45,461 nucleotides of DNA from Actinomycetota bacterium (GTDB taxonomy: Bacteria; Actinomycetota; Actinomycetes; Nanopelagicales; Nanopelagicaceae): NCBI GenBank assembly GCA_010024385.1, contig RGHD01000007.1, positions 1-45,461 on the forward strand. Direction: 5' to 3'. The translations under genes were made by a program, and so were the position numbers. Numbering within the stretch: position 1 is the first letter of the stretch; each line of letters starts with the position of its first letter. The notes under the pieces were generated by a model. That model saw only the letters and a list, made by a program, of their open reading frames with translations. It was not told the origin of the DNA and searched no databases. Below, piece after piece: positions 17,124 through 26,796 of the stretch.

Positions 17124-18410
17124 GTGAACGTACCTGTAACTTCCACTCTTCCAAAGCACGATATTGCAGATGCATCTCTTGCTGCACAAGGACGCAAGCG
17201 TATTGAATGGGCAGAGCGCAATATGCCTGTTCTTTCTCAAATCCGTGCACGTTTTGAAAAGTCACAACCTTTCGCTGGTGTTCGCATCTCTGCATGCATG
17301 CACGTAACAACTGAGACAGCTGTCTTAATGCGCGTTCTAAAAGCTGGCGGCGCTGAAATCGCTCTATGTGCATCAAATCCACTTTCAACTCAAGATGACA
17401 CTGCAGCAGCTTTGGTCTACGAGTATGGAATCTCAGTTTTTGCTCGCAACGCTGTTGATCGTGATGGCTACTACAAGCACATTAACGCTTCTCTTGATAT
17501 TGAACCACACCAAGTTTTCGATGATGGTTGCGACCTCGTCAACACTCTTCACACAACACGTAAAGAGTTAATTCCAAATATTGCTGGTGGCTGCGAAGAA
17601 ACCACAACAGGAGTTATCCGTCTGAACCAGATGGCAAAAGATGGAGCACTTCAGTTCCCAATGATTGCCGTGAATGACACAGACACGAAGCATATGTTTG
17701 ATAATCGTTATGGAACAGGTCAATCAACTCTGGATGCAGTATTTCGTGCAACTAACTTCCTACTAGCAGGACGCATTCTTGTTGTTGCTGGATTTGGTTA
17801 CTGCGGTAAGGGTGTTGCAGAGCGCGCTAAGGGAATGGGCGCTGATGTAATCGTTACTGAAATCGATCCAACTAAGGCATTGGATGCAATGATGCAGGGC
17901 TTCCGCGTTATGCCAATGGCAGAGGCTGCAAAGCTTGGCGATGTTTTCATCACTGTTACAGGTAACCGTGATGTATTGCGCGATGAGCACTTTGCAGTAA
18001 TGAAGGATGGCGCAATTATGGCCAACTCAGGCCACTTTGATATTGAAATCGACGTTGCTTGGCTAGAACAACATGCAGCAAAAAAGAATGCAAAGATGCG
18101 CCACCAAACTGATGAATATGTAATGGCTGATGGTCGCCGTTTGCTCCTTATTGCTGAGGGTCGCCTTGTTAACTTAGGAGCAGCAGAAGGTCACCCAGCA
18201 TCAGTTATGGATATGTCATTTTCTGATCAAGCGTTAACCGCTGAATACCTTGTTAAGGAAGCTAAGAACTTAAAGCCTGGCGTTCACAACGTTCCTACTT
18301 ATATCGACAAGGAAGTTGCTAGCTTGAAGTTGAAGAGCATGGGCGGTCACATTGACACACTCACTCCAGCACAAGATATGTACTTGAACTCTTGGGAGCA
18401 CGGTAGCTAA
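17124..18410 (+). CDS. ahcY: S-adenosylhomocysteine hydrolase (short form)
   Basis: NAD-dependent enzyme of 428 aa splitting S-adenosylhomocysteine into adenosine and homocysteine, which clears product inhibition of methyltransferases. Substrate motifs [13 protein letters not shown] and HTTRKELIP and the NAD loop [17 protein letters not shown] are visible. It is about 60-70 residues shorter than the ~490-aa SahH of mycobacteria and Streptomyces, lacks the usual insertion, and ends in NSWEHGS without the KPxHYRY tail, so it belongs to the short archaeal/Thermotoga-like class. GTG start with AAGGAG. It keeps the sahH position just before mtrA and shares one base with the mtrA start (TAATG). Confidence 0.92.
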   Translation: MNVPVTSTLPKHDIADASLAAQGRKRIEWAERNMPVLSQIRARFEKSQPFAGVRISACMHVTTETAVLMRVLKAGGAEIALCASNPLSTQDDTAAALVYEYGISVFARNAVDRDGYYKHINASLDIEPHQVFDDGCDLVNTLHTTRKELIPNIAGGCEETTTGVIRLNQMAKDGALQFPMIAVNDTDTKHMFDNRYGTGQSTLDAVFRATNFLLAGRILVVAGFGYCGKGVAERAKGMGADVIVTEIDPTKALDAMMQGFRVMPMAEAAKLGDVFITVTGNRDVLRDEHFAVMKDGAIMANSGHFDIEIDVAWLEQHAAKKNAKMRHQTDEYVMADGRRLLLIAEGRLVNLGAAEGHPASVMDMSFSDQALTAEYLVKEAKNLKPGVHNVPTYIDKEVASLKLKSMGGHIDTLTPAQDMYLNSWEHGS

Positions 18411-19096
18411 TGACATTGGTTATGGTCGTCGATGACGACCAGGACCTTGCCGAAATGCTCGGCATAGTTTTAACCGGTGCAGGTATTGATGTAGACCTTG
18501 TAAGTCGTGGGGATGAAGTTCTCGATGTATTTCGAAACAATCCACCAGATTTAGTTCTGTTGGATGTTATGTTGCCTGGACTTGATGGGATTGAAGTTTG
18601 CAAGTTAATTCGTGCTGAATCAATGGTTCCAATCATTATGTTGACGGCAAAAGGTGATTCCCATGATGTCGTGCGGGGCCTTGAAGCCGGTGCAGATGAT
18701 TACATGGTTAAACCTTTTAGACACCCATCTGAGTTAATTGCCCGTATCCGCACACGTTTGCGTCGGACAAATGTTGATATCTCAGGTTTGTTAACTATTG
18801 GTGATTTAGCAATTGATGTTCAAGCACACCAAGTTTTGCGAGCAGGTAAACAGATTTCATTAACTCGTCTGGAATTTGATTTATTGGTAGCCCTTGCCAA
18901 AGAACCAGGCCGTGTATTCACCCGTGATGCATTGCTCAGTGAAGTTTGGGGGTATCGCCACTCCACTGATACACGCCTGGTGAATGTCCATGTCCAACGA
19001 CTTCGTTCAAAGATCGAACATGATCCAGAGAGACCTGAAATTGTTGTGACTGTGCGTGGAGTTGGTTATAAAGCTGGAGTGATGGGCGGTTCCTAG
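18410..19096 (+). CDS. mtrA: Response regulator MtrA
   Basis: OmpR/PhoB-type response regulator of 228 aa, the essential partner of MtrB controlling cell-wall and division genes. Receiver domain 1-118 with acidic pocket VVDDD (6-10), phospho-acceptor Asp52 in LLDVMLPG and Lys101 in MVKPF. The winged-helix domain (about 130-226) ends in the family VRGVGYKAG. The sahH-mtrA-mtrB order is the conserved actinobacterial arrangement (Rv3248c-Rv3246c-Rv3245c). Translationally coupled to sahH through TAATG; mtrB follows after 3 bp. Confidence 0.95.
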   Translation: MTLVMVVDDDQDLAEMLGIVLTGAGIDVDLVSRGDEVLDVFRNNPPDLVLLDVMLPGLDGIEVCKLIRAESMVPIIMLTAKGDSHDVVRGLEAGADDYMVKPFRHPSELIARIRTRLRRTNVDISGLLTIGDLAIDVQAHQVLRAGKQISLTRLEFDLLVALAKEPGRVFTRDALLSEVWGYRHSTDTRLVNVHVQRLRSKIEHDPERPEIVVTVRGVGYKAGVMGGS

Positions 19097-19099
19097 ATT

Positions 19100-20650
19100 A
19101 TGAACCGTATCTTCATACGTCTTCGTAAGTCTCTTGCAACGAGAGTCATTATCTCAACAGTTCTGCTTTCCCTAGGTGTTATCTACTTAACGGGATCGGC
19201 ACTTAACTCGCAGTTGGCCACTGGTATTAAGAAGGTAAACTTAGAATCATCACGAATCGAGGCGCGCTCAACGATATTTTCAGCTGAATATCGCTTCTTG
19301 TTGGCTGAAGGTGAAAAAGAGGAAGCTGTACTTAAGGTTGTCAACGACATCATAAGTTCGGCAACATCCCTGACAACAAATGAAAATGCTAGAGAAGTTG
19401 TTTTTATTCGAAGCCCTGGCAATACTCGAATTCAGAACTATGAAATAACTTCTAATCAAGTTGACCCAAAGTCAATTCCAGAGAGTTTAAGTAAGCTTGT
19501 CCGTAAGAATGCAGATTTAGTATCATCAAATATCACAATCCAATACACAGGCGGTTTAAGAATTCCTGGATTGGCTTTTGGTCAAAAAGTTCAGATACCT
19601 GGTGCCGGCCAGTATGAAATGTATATGCTTTTTTCTCTTGCTAATCAAAATGCAACCTTAGATCTTATTCAACGACTGTTGGCTCTAACGGGTCTAGCTC
19701 TAGTTCTATTAATTTCTTTGATTGTTTGGCTGGTGGTGCGCCAAGTCGTTCGACCTGTGCGAGAGGCTGCAGCCATTGCAATGGAGTTCACATCTGGAGA
19801 TTTCCGCCAGCGAATGAAGGTAGTGTCACAAGATGAAATTGCCACTTTGGGAACCGCATTTAATGAAATGGCAGAGTCTTTAGAGAAACAGATAGCACGT
19901 CTAGAAAATCTTTCTCGAGTTCAGCAACGTTTTGTTTCAGATGTTTCCCACGAACTTCGCACACCATTGACTACTCTGCGTATGGCCTCTGAAGTAATTA
20001 ACGCATCTCGGGATGGTTTTGATCCAGTCGTAGCTAGAAGTACAGAACTTCTAGTGGCACAACTAGATCGATTTGAACGATTACTAGAGGATTTACTTGA
20101 AGTAAGTCGCTTTGATGCCGAAGTTGCAGTCATCGAAGCTGTTGATTTCGACATTGTTTTGTTAGCAAAACGTTGTGCAGAAGATTTGAGGTTAGTAGCA
20201 AAAGAACGATCTACAGATCTTCGTATTTATAGCATTTCAGAAAGCATCACAGTGAAAGCCGATATACGCAGAGTTGAGCGCATTCTGCGCAACTTGTTCT
20301 CTAATGCCATTGATCATGCCGAAGAGAAACCGATTGCAATCACAATTGTGGCAAGTGAGCATGATGTGGCAGTTGGTGTGAGAGATTATGGAATTGGATT
20401 AGATGAAAATGCCCTCACCCGAGTTTTTGACCGATTCTGGCGAGCTGATCCCTCACGAGCACGAACACGTGGCGGCACGGGCTTAGGGCTTTCAATCGCA
20501 CTAGAAGATGCCCGTTTACATAATGGTGAGCTTGAAGCATGGGGAAGACCAGGTAAGGGTGCCCACTTTGTTTTAACACTACCTCGTCAAACTAGACAAG
20601 GAATTGAATCAAGATTGATTAAGTTAATTCCAGATGATGTTCAAGCCTAG
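19100..20650 (+). CDS. mtrB: Sensor histidine kinase MtrB
   Basis: Membrane histidine kinase of 516 aa. First membrane segment about 15-32, extracytoplasmic sensor about 33-188, second segment about 191-214, HAMP about 214-266, dimerisation box VSHELRTPL with phospho-acceptor His284, then the HATPase domain with N box (NLFSNAIDHAEE), DYGIGLDE and GGTGLGLSI. Phosphorylates MtrA. Somewhat shorter than the ~567 aa of M. tuberculosis. The lipoprotein LpqB, normally next and known to bind the MtrB sensor domain, is missing; only 48 bp separate mtrB from comF. Confidence 0.94.
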   Translation: MNRIFIRLRKSLATRVIISTVLLSLGVIYLTGSALNSQLATGIKKVNLESSRIEARSTIFSAEYRFLLAEGEKEEAVLKVVNDIISSATSLTTNENAREVVFIRSPGNTRIQNYEITSNQVDPKSIPESLSKLVRKNADLVSSNITIQYTGGLRIPGLAFGQKVQIPGAGQYEMYMLFSLANQNATLDLIQRLLALTGLALVLLISLIVWLVVRQVVRPVREAAAIAMEFTSGDFRQRMKVVSQDEIATLGTAFNEMAESLEKQIARLENLSRVQQRFVSDVSHELRTPLTTLRMASEVINASRDGFDPVVARSTELLVAQLDRFERLLEDLLEVSRFDAEVAVIEAVDFDIVLLAKRCAEDLRLVAKERSTDLRIYSISESITVKADIRRVERILRNLFSNAIDHAEEKPIAITIVASEHDVAVGVRDYGIGLDENALTRVFDRFWRADPSRARTRGGTGLGLSIALEDARLHNGELEAWGRPGKGAHFVLTLPRQTRQGIESRLIKLIPDDVQA

Positions 20651-20686
20651 TTTCCACAAGTAGGTTCAACGTAATTCTTTTCACGA

Positions 20687-20692
20687 TAACTT
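20687..20692 (+). promoter_or_regulatory. -10 box of leaderless comF promoter
   Basis: TAACTT followed by ggcatc (6 nt) and then the ATG at 20699; there is no ribosome binding site. Confidence 0.55.
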
Positions 20693-20698
20693 GGCATC

Positions 20699-21334
20699 AT
20701 GCAGATTTTTTCGGAACTGAGTCAACTCCTATTTCCTACTCGCTGCTTTGGCTGTAATGCTATTGGAATCTCTATTTGTTCAAACTGCAGGAGAGAATGG
20801 CACCCCCATTATTACCTTACACACATTGGTAGTTTGCGAATTAATTCAGCGGTCCTGTATTCACCAACTGCTAGCAAGATAATTCTTGCCGCTAAAGAAC
20901 GTGGATTAAAGGGGGCGGATGAGTTAATCATCGATGCAATTGTTCACGTACTGAGCAAGACGAATTTTGATAAATACAATGTTCGTCTCGTGCCGATTCC
21001 TTCGTCGGCAATAAACAGACGAAAAAGGGGTAGAAGTTTTATTCCCGATATTTGTGATGAAATTTCTGAGAGAACTTCTATTCCTGTAGTTCCAGCGTTA
21101 AGAATTCTTCGAAAAGTAAAAGATCAAAGTATGCTTAGTGCGCCGGCTAGGTCTAAGAATATGCATGGTGCATTTGGGATAGCTGAAAAGATTTATCCTC
21201 GGGGTGACTTAATTCTCATTGATGATGTAGTCACCACAGGAGCAACCGTCTGTGAGGCGGCCAGAGCTCTAAATTCACAAGGATTTGCCGTCTTGGGCTC
21301 GGTTACCGCTTGTGTGGCTCAGCCTCTAAGATAG
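20699..21334 (+). CDS. ComF family phosphoribosyltransferase-like protein
   Basis: Cytoplasmic protein of 211 aa. An N-terminal zinc motif CFGCNAIGISICSNC (about 17-31) is followed by a type I phosphoribosyltransferase fold with the PRPP loop LILIDDVVTTGATV near 180. ComF assists DNA uptake in competent bacteria, but many actinobacteria carry it in this cluster (Rv3242c) without known competence, so its role here is open. In the standard cluster hpf follows; here secA follows directly after 52 bp. Confidence 0.88.
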   Translation: MQIFSELSQLLFPTRCFGCNAIGISICSNCRREWHPHYYLTHIGSLRINSAVLYSPTASKIILAAKERGLKGADELIIDAIVHVLSKTNFDKYNVRLVPIPSSAINRRKRGRSFIPDICDEISERTSIPVVPALRILRKVKDQSMLSAPARSKNMHGAFGIAEKIYPRGDLILIDDVVTTGATVCEAARALNSQGFAVLGSVTACVAQPLR

Positions 21335-21386
21335 GAGACCGGTACGAGAGATTAGATCAGTTCGTGAGCTTTGAAAGGTTGCATTG

Positions 21387-24059
21387 ATGCCAGCGTTTTT
21401 TGACAAGCTTATGCGTGCAGGCGAGGGTCGCATCCTTCGTGAACTGAGCAAGATTGTTGTTGACGTAAATGCACATGAAACTCGCATTGTTGCAATGTCT
21501 GATTCAGAGCTTCGTCAACAAACAGAGCTATTTAAAGACCGCTTTTCTAAAGGCGAAACTTTAGATGATTTGTTGCCAGAGGCTTTCGCTGTAGTTCGTG
21601 AAGCAGCAAAACGAACTTTGGGACAGCGTCATTATGACGTTCAGATTATGGGTGGCGCCGCTCTACATAAAGGCAATATCGCCGAAATGCGTACTGGTGA
21701 AGGTAAAACTTTAGTTGCCACATTGCCATCTTATTTAAATGCTCTAGCTGGTCGTGGAGTTCATGTTGTTACAACAAATGACTATTTAGCAGAGCGTGAC
21801 AGTGAGTGGATGGGTCGTATTCACCGCTTCCTCGGTTTAAAGGTTGGCGTGATTTTGGCCAACATGACTCCAGCAGAGCGTCGCGAAGCATACCTTGCTG
21901 ACATTACATATGGCACAAATAATGAATTTGGTTTTGATTACTTGCGCGATAACATGGCGTGGTCGCTTGAAGAGTGTGTACAACGTGATCACTTCTTTGC
22001 TGTAGTTGACGAAGTAGACTCGATTTTAATTGATGAAGCACGTACACCATTAATCATTAGTGGACCTGCTGATAAAGCAACTAAGTGGTATGTTGAATTT
22101 GCAAACCTTGTCGGTAAATTACAGCGCGATGTTCACTATGAAATTGACGAGAAGAAGCGCACTATTGGGATTCTTGAAGATGGTGTAACGAAGGTGGAAG
22201 AGCTTCTTCAAATCGGAAACCTCTATGAGGCTGCAAATACACCCATGATTGGTTACCTCAATAACGCAGTGCGTGCGAAAGAGCTCTTCAAGCGCGATAA
22301 GGATTACGTAGTAATGAATGGTGAACTGCTTATCGTTGATGAGCACACCGGTCGCATGTTGGCTGGTCGTCGTTATAGCGAGGGTCTACACCAGGCTCTA
22401 GAGGCAAAAGAGCGGATCGAAATTAAGGATGAAAACCAAACTCTTGCAACTATTACCCTGCAAAACTATTTCCGCCTCTACGAGAAACTCTCAGGCATGA
22501 CTGGTACAGCCATGACAGAGGCTTCAGAATTTCACCAGATTTACAAGCTAGGTGTTGTACCAATTCCAACAAACCGCAGCATGATCCGTATCGATCAACC
22601 TGACCTTGTCTATAAAACAGAAGCTGGAAAGTTCATTGCTGTAACTGCAGACATTGTTGAAAAGCACCGCAAGGGCCAACCAGTTCTAGTTGGCACAGTC
22701 AGTGTTGAAAAATCAGAAGAGCTCTCTAGTTTCTTACGCAAAGCTGGAGTCCCACATGAAGTTCTAAACGCCAAGCATCATGAGCGCGAGGCAGCAATCA
22801 TTGCTCGCGCAGGTGTTAAAGGCGCTGTAACTGTTGCCACAAATATGGCTGGTCGTGGTACCGACATTATGCTTGGCGGAAACCCTGAGTTCATGGCAGA
22901 TTTCGAATTACAGCGTCGAGGAATTTCACCAGTAGATGATGCAGAGCAATATGAAAAAGCTTGGCCAGAGGAAATCACTCGCCAAAAGGCAGCGGTTGCA
23001 CGTGGACATGAAGAAGTAATTGCACTCGGTGGTCTCTATGTATTAGGTACTGAGCGACATGAGTCTCGACGCATCGATAATCAGTTACGTGGTCGTTCTG
23101 GTCGCCAAGGTGATCCAGGCGAATCACGTTTCTACCTTTCACTCCAAGATGAGTTAATGCGTCGATTTAACTCAGGAATGGTTGAGCGTTTCTTAACAGC
23201 TGCAGGCATTCCAGAAGATGCTCCGATTGAATCCAAAATGGTTAGTAATGCAATTCGTTCAGCACAAACCCAGGTTGAGTCCCAGAACTTTGAAATGCGC
23301 AAAAATGTTTTAAAGTATGACGATGTCATGAATCGCCAGCGCCAAGTGGTTTATGGTGAGCGTCGAATGGTTCTAGAAGGTGCAGATATTAAGGATCAGG
23401 TAGCCACTTTTGTTAGTGACACGCTAACGGCCTATGTCAGCATGGCTACCTCTGAAGGTTATTCAGAGGATTGGGATCTAGATACCTTGTGGAAGGCTCT
23501 TAAAACTATTTATCCAATCTCATTTACTATTGATGAACTTATTGCTCGTGTTGGTTCGCGCGCTGGACTTGATAAAGAGTTCTTAACGGCTGCAGTTATT
23601 GAAGATTGCAAGGCAGCTTATGCAAAGCGCGAAGAGTCACTTGGATCCGAGGCTATGCGCGAACTTGAGCGCAAAGTCTTGCTCTCGGTTCTCGATCGTA
23701 AATGGCGAGAGCACCTCTATGAGATGGACTATTTGCAAGAGGGAATTGGCCTACGTGCGATGGCACAGCGTGATCCACTCGTAGAGTATCAACGCGAAGG
23801 TTTTGATTTGTTCTCAGCGATGATGGATGCAATCAAAGAAGAAATTGCTGGATTCCTGTTCAATATCGAAGTAACTGTTGAGCCTTCAGGCAAGGAAGTA
23901 AGTGGTGCAGGTCTTGAAGCTAAGCCGCTATCTGCTAGCGGACTGCAATACACGGCAGCAGATGAGTCTGGTGTGAAAACTACTGGGGATGTTTCTCGTA
24001 ATGCACAATGTCCATGTGGGTCAGGTAAGAAGTACAAGCGTTGTCACGGTGCTGCTTAA
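21387..24059 (+). CDS. secA: Preprotein translocase ATPase SecA
   Basis: SecA motor of 890 aa driving export through SecYEG. Walker A MRTGEGKT near 101, DEVDS near 210, [13 protein letters not shown], and the Q-G-R motif region [19 protein letters not shown] are present. The C-terminal zinc hook [14 protein letters not shown], which binds SecB-type partners or ribosomes, is intact. The track start at 21384 is a TTG one codon upstream; ATG 21387 with AAAGG 8 bp before is more likely. This is the housekeeping SecA1 (Rv3240c position). Its TAA stop shares TTAA with the opposing gene. Confidence 0.96.
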   Translation: MPAFFDKLMRAGEGRILRELSKIVVDVNAHETRIVAMSDSELRQQTELFKDRFSKGETLDDLLPEAFAVVREAAKRTLGQRHYDVQIMGGAALHKGNIAEMRTGEGKTLVATLPSYLNALAGRGVHVVTTNDYLAERDSEWMGRIHRFLGLKVGVILANMTPAERREAYLADITYGTNNEFGFDYLRDNMAWSLEECVQRDHFFAVVDEVDSILIDEARTPLIISGPADKATKWYVEFANLVGKLQRDVHYEIDEKKRTIGILEDGVTKVEELLQIGNLYEAANTPMIGYLNNAVRAKELFKRDKDYVVMNGELLIVDEHTGRMLAGRRYSEGLHQALEAKERIEIKDENQTLATITLQNYFRLYEKLSGMTGTAMTEASEFHQIYKLGVVPIPTNRSMIRIDQPDLVYKTEAGKFIAVTADIVEKHRKGQPVLVGTVSVEKSEELSSFLRKAGVPHEVLNAKHHEREAAIIARAGVKGAVTVATNMAGRGTDIMLGGNPEFMADFELQRRGISPVDDAEQYEKAWPEEITRQKAAVARGHEEVIALGGLYVLGTERHESRRIDNQLRGRSGRQGDPGESRFYLSLQDELMRRFNSGMVERFLTAAGIPEDAPIESKMVSNAIRSAQTQVESQNFEMRKNVLKYDDVMNRQRQVVYGERRMVLEGADIKDQVATFVSDTLTAYVSMATSEGYSEDWDLDTLWKALKTIYPISFTIDELIARVGSRAGLDKEFLTAAVIEDCKAAYAKREESLGSEAMRELERKVLLSVLDRKWREHLYEMDYLQEGIGLRAMAQRDPLVEYQREGFDLFSAMMDAIKEEIAGFLFNIEVTVEPSGKEVSGAGLEAKPLSASGLQYTAADESGVKTTGDVSRNAQCPCGSGKKYKRCHGAA

Positions 24060-24622
24060 AGCAAAGTAAGTGCAGTACATAACCATCTCTTATCAATACC
24101 TTCAAATCGCACAAGCATCGCACGTAGGCGATTCTCATATCGGATAGTAATTGTTGCTTCACAGATTCCATCTAGTGGTTCTTGAATGTGTATTTTACGA
24201 ATATGTCCAATAGCTTTCTGTGAACCTGATTGTCTAACTAACTCAGAAAAAATCTTATGATGACACAAAGCTTCCACTTGCCGTGGAGATCTTCGCCCAG
24301 CCCAAATTTCAACAATTGAATGTGCAAAGCGCTCAGTCCACGCTTGTAGTTCAGGAAGATCTCTGGCAGATGTTGGTTCCGGTGCAAAATCTGGATCAAA
24401 CTCATCATCAAATCCAGATGGAACGAGGTAAAGCTTGCTGGGCTTGACTGTTTGGGGCTGCTCTTGTGGTCTGAAAATTTCCAGTAGCGGATGCTGCCAA
24501 TCAACATTTGTGGCACTTGTTAGTTTCTCAATGCGAAAACTGCTAATAGAAATCTCTTCTACTACTCGGTTAGTGGTCATGAGTGAAGGGTGCAACTTTC
24601 CGTACTCACTTTGCTCAACCAT
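24056..24622 (-). CDS. Rv3235 family protein (DUF6459-like)
   Basis: Protein of 188 aa without membrane segments. The conserved C-terminal half begins at [31 protein letters not shown] and ends in [23 protein letters not shown], the pattern of the actinobacterial Rv3235 family encoded near secA1. The N-terminal ~80 residues are low in conservation and probably flexible. An internal ATG (MTTNRVV, 14 codons in) is a possible alternative start. Function is unknown. The 3' end overlaps secA by 4 bp. Confidence 0.8.
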   Translation of the reverse strand: MVEQSEYGKLHPSLMTTNRVVEEISISSFRIEKLTSATNVDWQHPLLEIFRPQEQPQTVKPSKLYLVPSGFDDEFDPDFAPEPTSARDLPELQAWTERFAHSIVEIWAGRRSPRQVEALCHHKIFSELVRQSGSQKAIGHIRKIHIQEPLDGICEATITIRYENRLRAMLVRFEGIDKRWLCTALTLL

Positions 24623-24702
24623 TAGGTGGATTTACTCTCATCACAAAGGATGAGTGTGGATAAGGCTTTTAGTCTTGTCCGCCTTTGCAATTAGGTGCAC
24701 TC

Positions 24703-25302
24703 ATGAGAAAACCACGGTCAAGTAGTCGATCCAGAATGCCACTGGCAATTTCCCTTATTGCCGCCTCCTTTCTTTCAGCGTTCTTTTTAGCCACATTTTC
24801 CCAATCAACGACACAGTATTGGGTTGCAAATATTGATTTGCAGAGTGGACATCAAATCTCATTTGGGGATATCTCTTTAGTGGACATGGATTTGGCAGCT
24901 AGTTCAATAAATTATCTATCTAAAGATCTAGACCCACTGGGACAAGTTGTCATTAAGAACATCGTTGCCGGGGAAGTAATGAGTGTTAATTCAGTGAGCA
25001 CCACCGCTAAAACCATGGCAAGCAGCGCAGTCCCTATAAGTATTCGAACTGTTGACCTTGCATCTGGAATCTATGTTGGTGCATTAGTGGATATCTACTG
25101 GGTGATTGATAGTCTCAATGGCGAATCTCCACAGGAACCAATTCTCATTCTGGGCAGCGTTCCAATAATTAGCGCAGATGTGAAGAATAAGAACTTTGGC
25201 ACAGATACTGCGATTACTGTTTCAGTGGAGCAAACTCAAGTTCTTCGACTACTAAGTGCCACAACTATGGGACGCCTGGTGGTGATTAGTTCTAATGTCT
25301 AA
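24703..25302 (+). CDS. SAF-domain protein (CpaB-like)
   Basis: Protein of about 199 aa with one N-terminal membrane segment (ISLIAASFLSAFFLATF, about 16-32) and an exported SAF domain (DLQSGHQISFGDISLVDMDL... through VIKNIVAGEVMS), as in CpaB/RcpC pilus-assembly and FlgA-type proteins. The track start at 24685 is a TTG; I use ATG 24703. It overlaps the following ATPase gene by 8 bp, so the two are co-translated. SAF-CpaE pairs belong to Flp/Tad pilus loci, but no CpaF, TadB/C or pilin gene is visible here, so a different envelope role is possible. Confidence 0.78.
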   Translation: MRKPRSSSRSRMPLAISLIAASFLSAFFLATFSQSTTQYWVANIDLQSGHQISFGDISLVDMDLAASSINYLSKDLDPLGQVVIKNIVAGEVMSVNSVSTTAKTMASSAVPISIRTVDLASGIYVGALVDIYWVIDSLNGESPQEPILILGSVPIISADVKNKNFGTDTAITVSVEQTQVLRLLSATTMGRLVVISSNV

Positions 25303-26389
25303 TCAAGAATTACCTGTTGTAATTACTGCAATTTCAGATGCCCAGTTTGAAGGTTTTGTCTCAGGAACACTATTTGCCCAAGGGTGGAGTGTGGTGTTTA
25401 GGGCTATAGATACTGAGGCGATTGAAAGATTTTGCTCAAATAATCTGGAACAGGCTGCTAGTTCACTTCTTATCTATTCACCAGATTTGCCTGGAATAAC
25501 ACTTGATGTGGTTAAGCAACTGAGCACAAAGGTTAAACAAGTCGTTGGCTTTTCAACTCAGACAAACACAGAGTTTGTGGACTTACATCCCATTCCAGCC
25601 ACTGCCACAGATTTGGTGAGTATTGTTCGTGGCTTTGTGCGTGCCCCAATGCTGCGCCAGGTTAGTACAATCAATCGAGCAAATCGTAAAGCTCATGTGT
25701 TAGCAATTGGCTCTGCAGGTAGTGACACAGGCTGCTCAACAATTGCACTCAATCTAGCTATGGAATTGAGTGTTTTAGGTAAATCAACACTTCTCGTTGA
25801 TGCAAACTTTCGCGCACCATCTATTGCTGCCCTTATTTCAATTCGTAATGTGAAATCAGAATCTGGATGGAGAACTATTGCCCCTCAACTTGCCATAGCT
25901 GAGATTACTCAGCAAGAAGCAGGAAATATTGATGAGTTAATGGAGAGTGCAACGCAGAATTTTGACAATATTGTCATTGATTTAGGATCCATCTCTGGGC
26001 TTTCAAATCGCTTAACCGATAGACGCTGGACTTCAACTATGACCACATGGAGTTGCGACCAAGGAGATGAGCTTATGGTTATTGCTCGTCCTGACTTACT
26101 TGGAATTCACCGATTAGAACAAGTGTGTTCCTTGCTTGAAAAGACCTCTATTAGATCTGCACTTAGTTTTACACTCAACATGCGATCTCAAGGCAAGAAA
26201 GGTGCAGATGAAGAAGCCCAGTTCTTGGCGATTACTACGAGATTAAGACCTTTGTGTGTTCGAACCATTAGCCGTGACCTTCGGGCAGCATCTAAGGCTC
26301 TGGAGGAGAAAGCCACACTCATCGAGGTCAATATGCGCTCTTCGCTGCGTAAATCAATTGCAACAATGGCCAGTGAGCTCAAGCGCTAA
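25295..26389 (+). CDS. CpaE/Ssd-like MinD/ParA-family protein with degenerate P-loop
   Basis: Protein of 364 aa. The N-terminal ~120 residues look like a divergent receiver-type domain (CpaE style); the rest is a MinD/ParA-family fold. The P-loop reads GSAGSDTGCST (139-149), so the catalytic Walker A lysine is Cys and the deviant upstream lysine is absent. LLVDANFR (166-173) and NIVIDLGS mark the later strands. Actinobacterial septum-site/TadZ-like relatives (Rv3660c group) often also lack the lysine. Likely a polar or septal localisation factor, perhaps without ATPase activity. Overlaps the SAF gene by 8 bp. Confidence 0.8.
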   Translation: MSNQELPVVITAISDAQFEGFVSGTLFAQGWSVVFRAIDTEAIERFCSNNLEQAASSLLIYSPDLPGITLDVVKQLSTKVKQVVGFSTQTNTEFVDLHPIPATATDLVSIVRGFVRAPMLRQVSTINRANRKAHVLAIGSAGSDTGCSTIALNLAMELSVLGKSTLLVDANFRAPSIAALISIRNVKSESGWRTIAPQLAIAEITQQEAGNIDELMESATQNFDNIVIDLGSISGLSNRLTDRRWTSTMTTWSCDQGDELMVIARPDLLGIHRLEQVCSLLEKTSIRSALSFTLNMRSQGKKGADEEAQFLAITTRLRPLCVRTISRDLRAASKALEEKATLIEVNMRSSLRKSIATMASELKR

Positions 26390-26396
26390 CTTCTAA

Positions 26397-26402
26397 TACT
26401 AT
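26397..26402 (+). promoter_or_regulatory. -10 box of leaderless DUF6912-like/pdtaS promoter
   Basis: TACTAT followed by taaggc (6 nt) and then the ATG at 26409. It lies just after the stop of the CpaE-like gene. Confidence 0.6.
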
Positions 26403-26408
26403 TAAGGC

Positions 26409-26795
26409 ATGCGAGCCTATCTTCCAATTTCTCATGATGAGCTTGCTGCCTTCCTAAATTCTGGAAGCAAAGAACTGGAATCAATTTTGGCCCCCACACC
26501 TTTTTATGTTGGGGAGAATGAAGATTTAGGTGAAGAAGAGATTGAATATCTCTTATCTCTTGAGGCGGCACAATCTGCACTCGAACTTCGTTCATCAAAT
26601 AAGGCCCCAGGAATTGTTTTAGCTATTGAATTAGAGCCCAAGCAAGTAAATACAGTCAATGATGATTCGGTAACCTTGAACTCAGCAATCACATGGGAAC
26701 AGGTGCAATGCGCACTTCTCCTCCTTCCTGAGGAAGAAGAGCTCATCTGGTTTGCTACCCAAGAGATTGAGATCAATATGGGGGAGTGGAAATAA
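26409..26795 (+). CDS. Conserved actinobacterial protein, DUF6912-like
   Basis: Acidic soluble protein of 128 aa starting MRAYLPISHDELAAFL and ending in a strand/helix with EEELIWFATQEIEI. The opening and length match a conserved actinobacterial family that I recall as DUF6912; function is unknown. It lies one base before the PdtaS kinase start region and probably shares its transcript, starting from a leaderless promoter. The family assignment is tentative. Confidence 0.72.
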   Translation: MRAYLPISHDELAAFLNSGSKELESILAPTPFYVGENEDLGEEEIEYLLSLEAAQSALELRSSNKAPGIVLAIELEPKQVNTVNDDSVTLNSAITWEQVQCALLLLPEEEELIWFATQEIEINMGEWK

Positions 26796-26796
26796 C

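Noticed and set aside
24703-26389. Tad/Flp pilus locus
   Set aside because: Only SAF/CpaB-like and CpaE-like genes are present; no CpaF ATPase, TadB/C, prepilin or peptidase is seen in the window.
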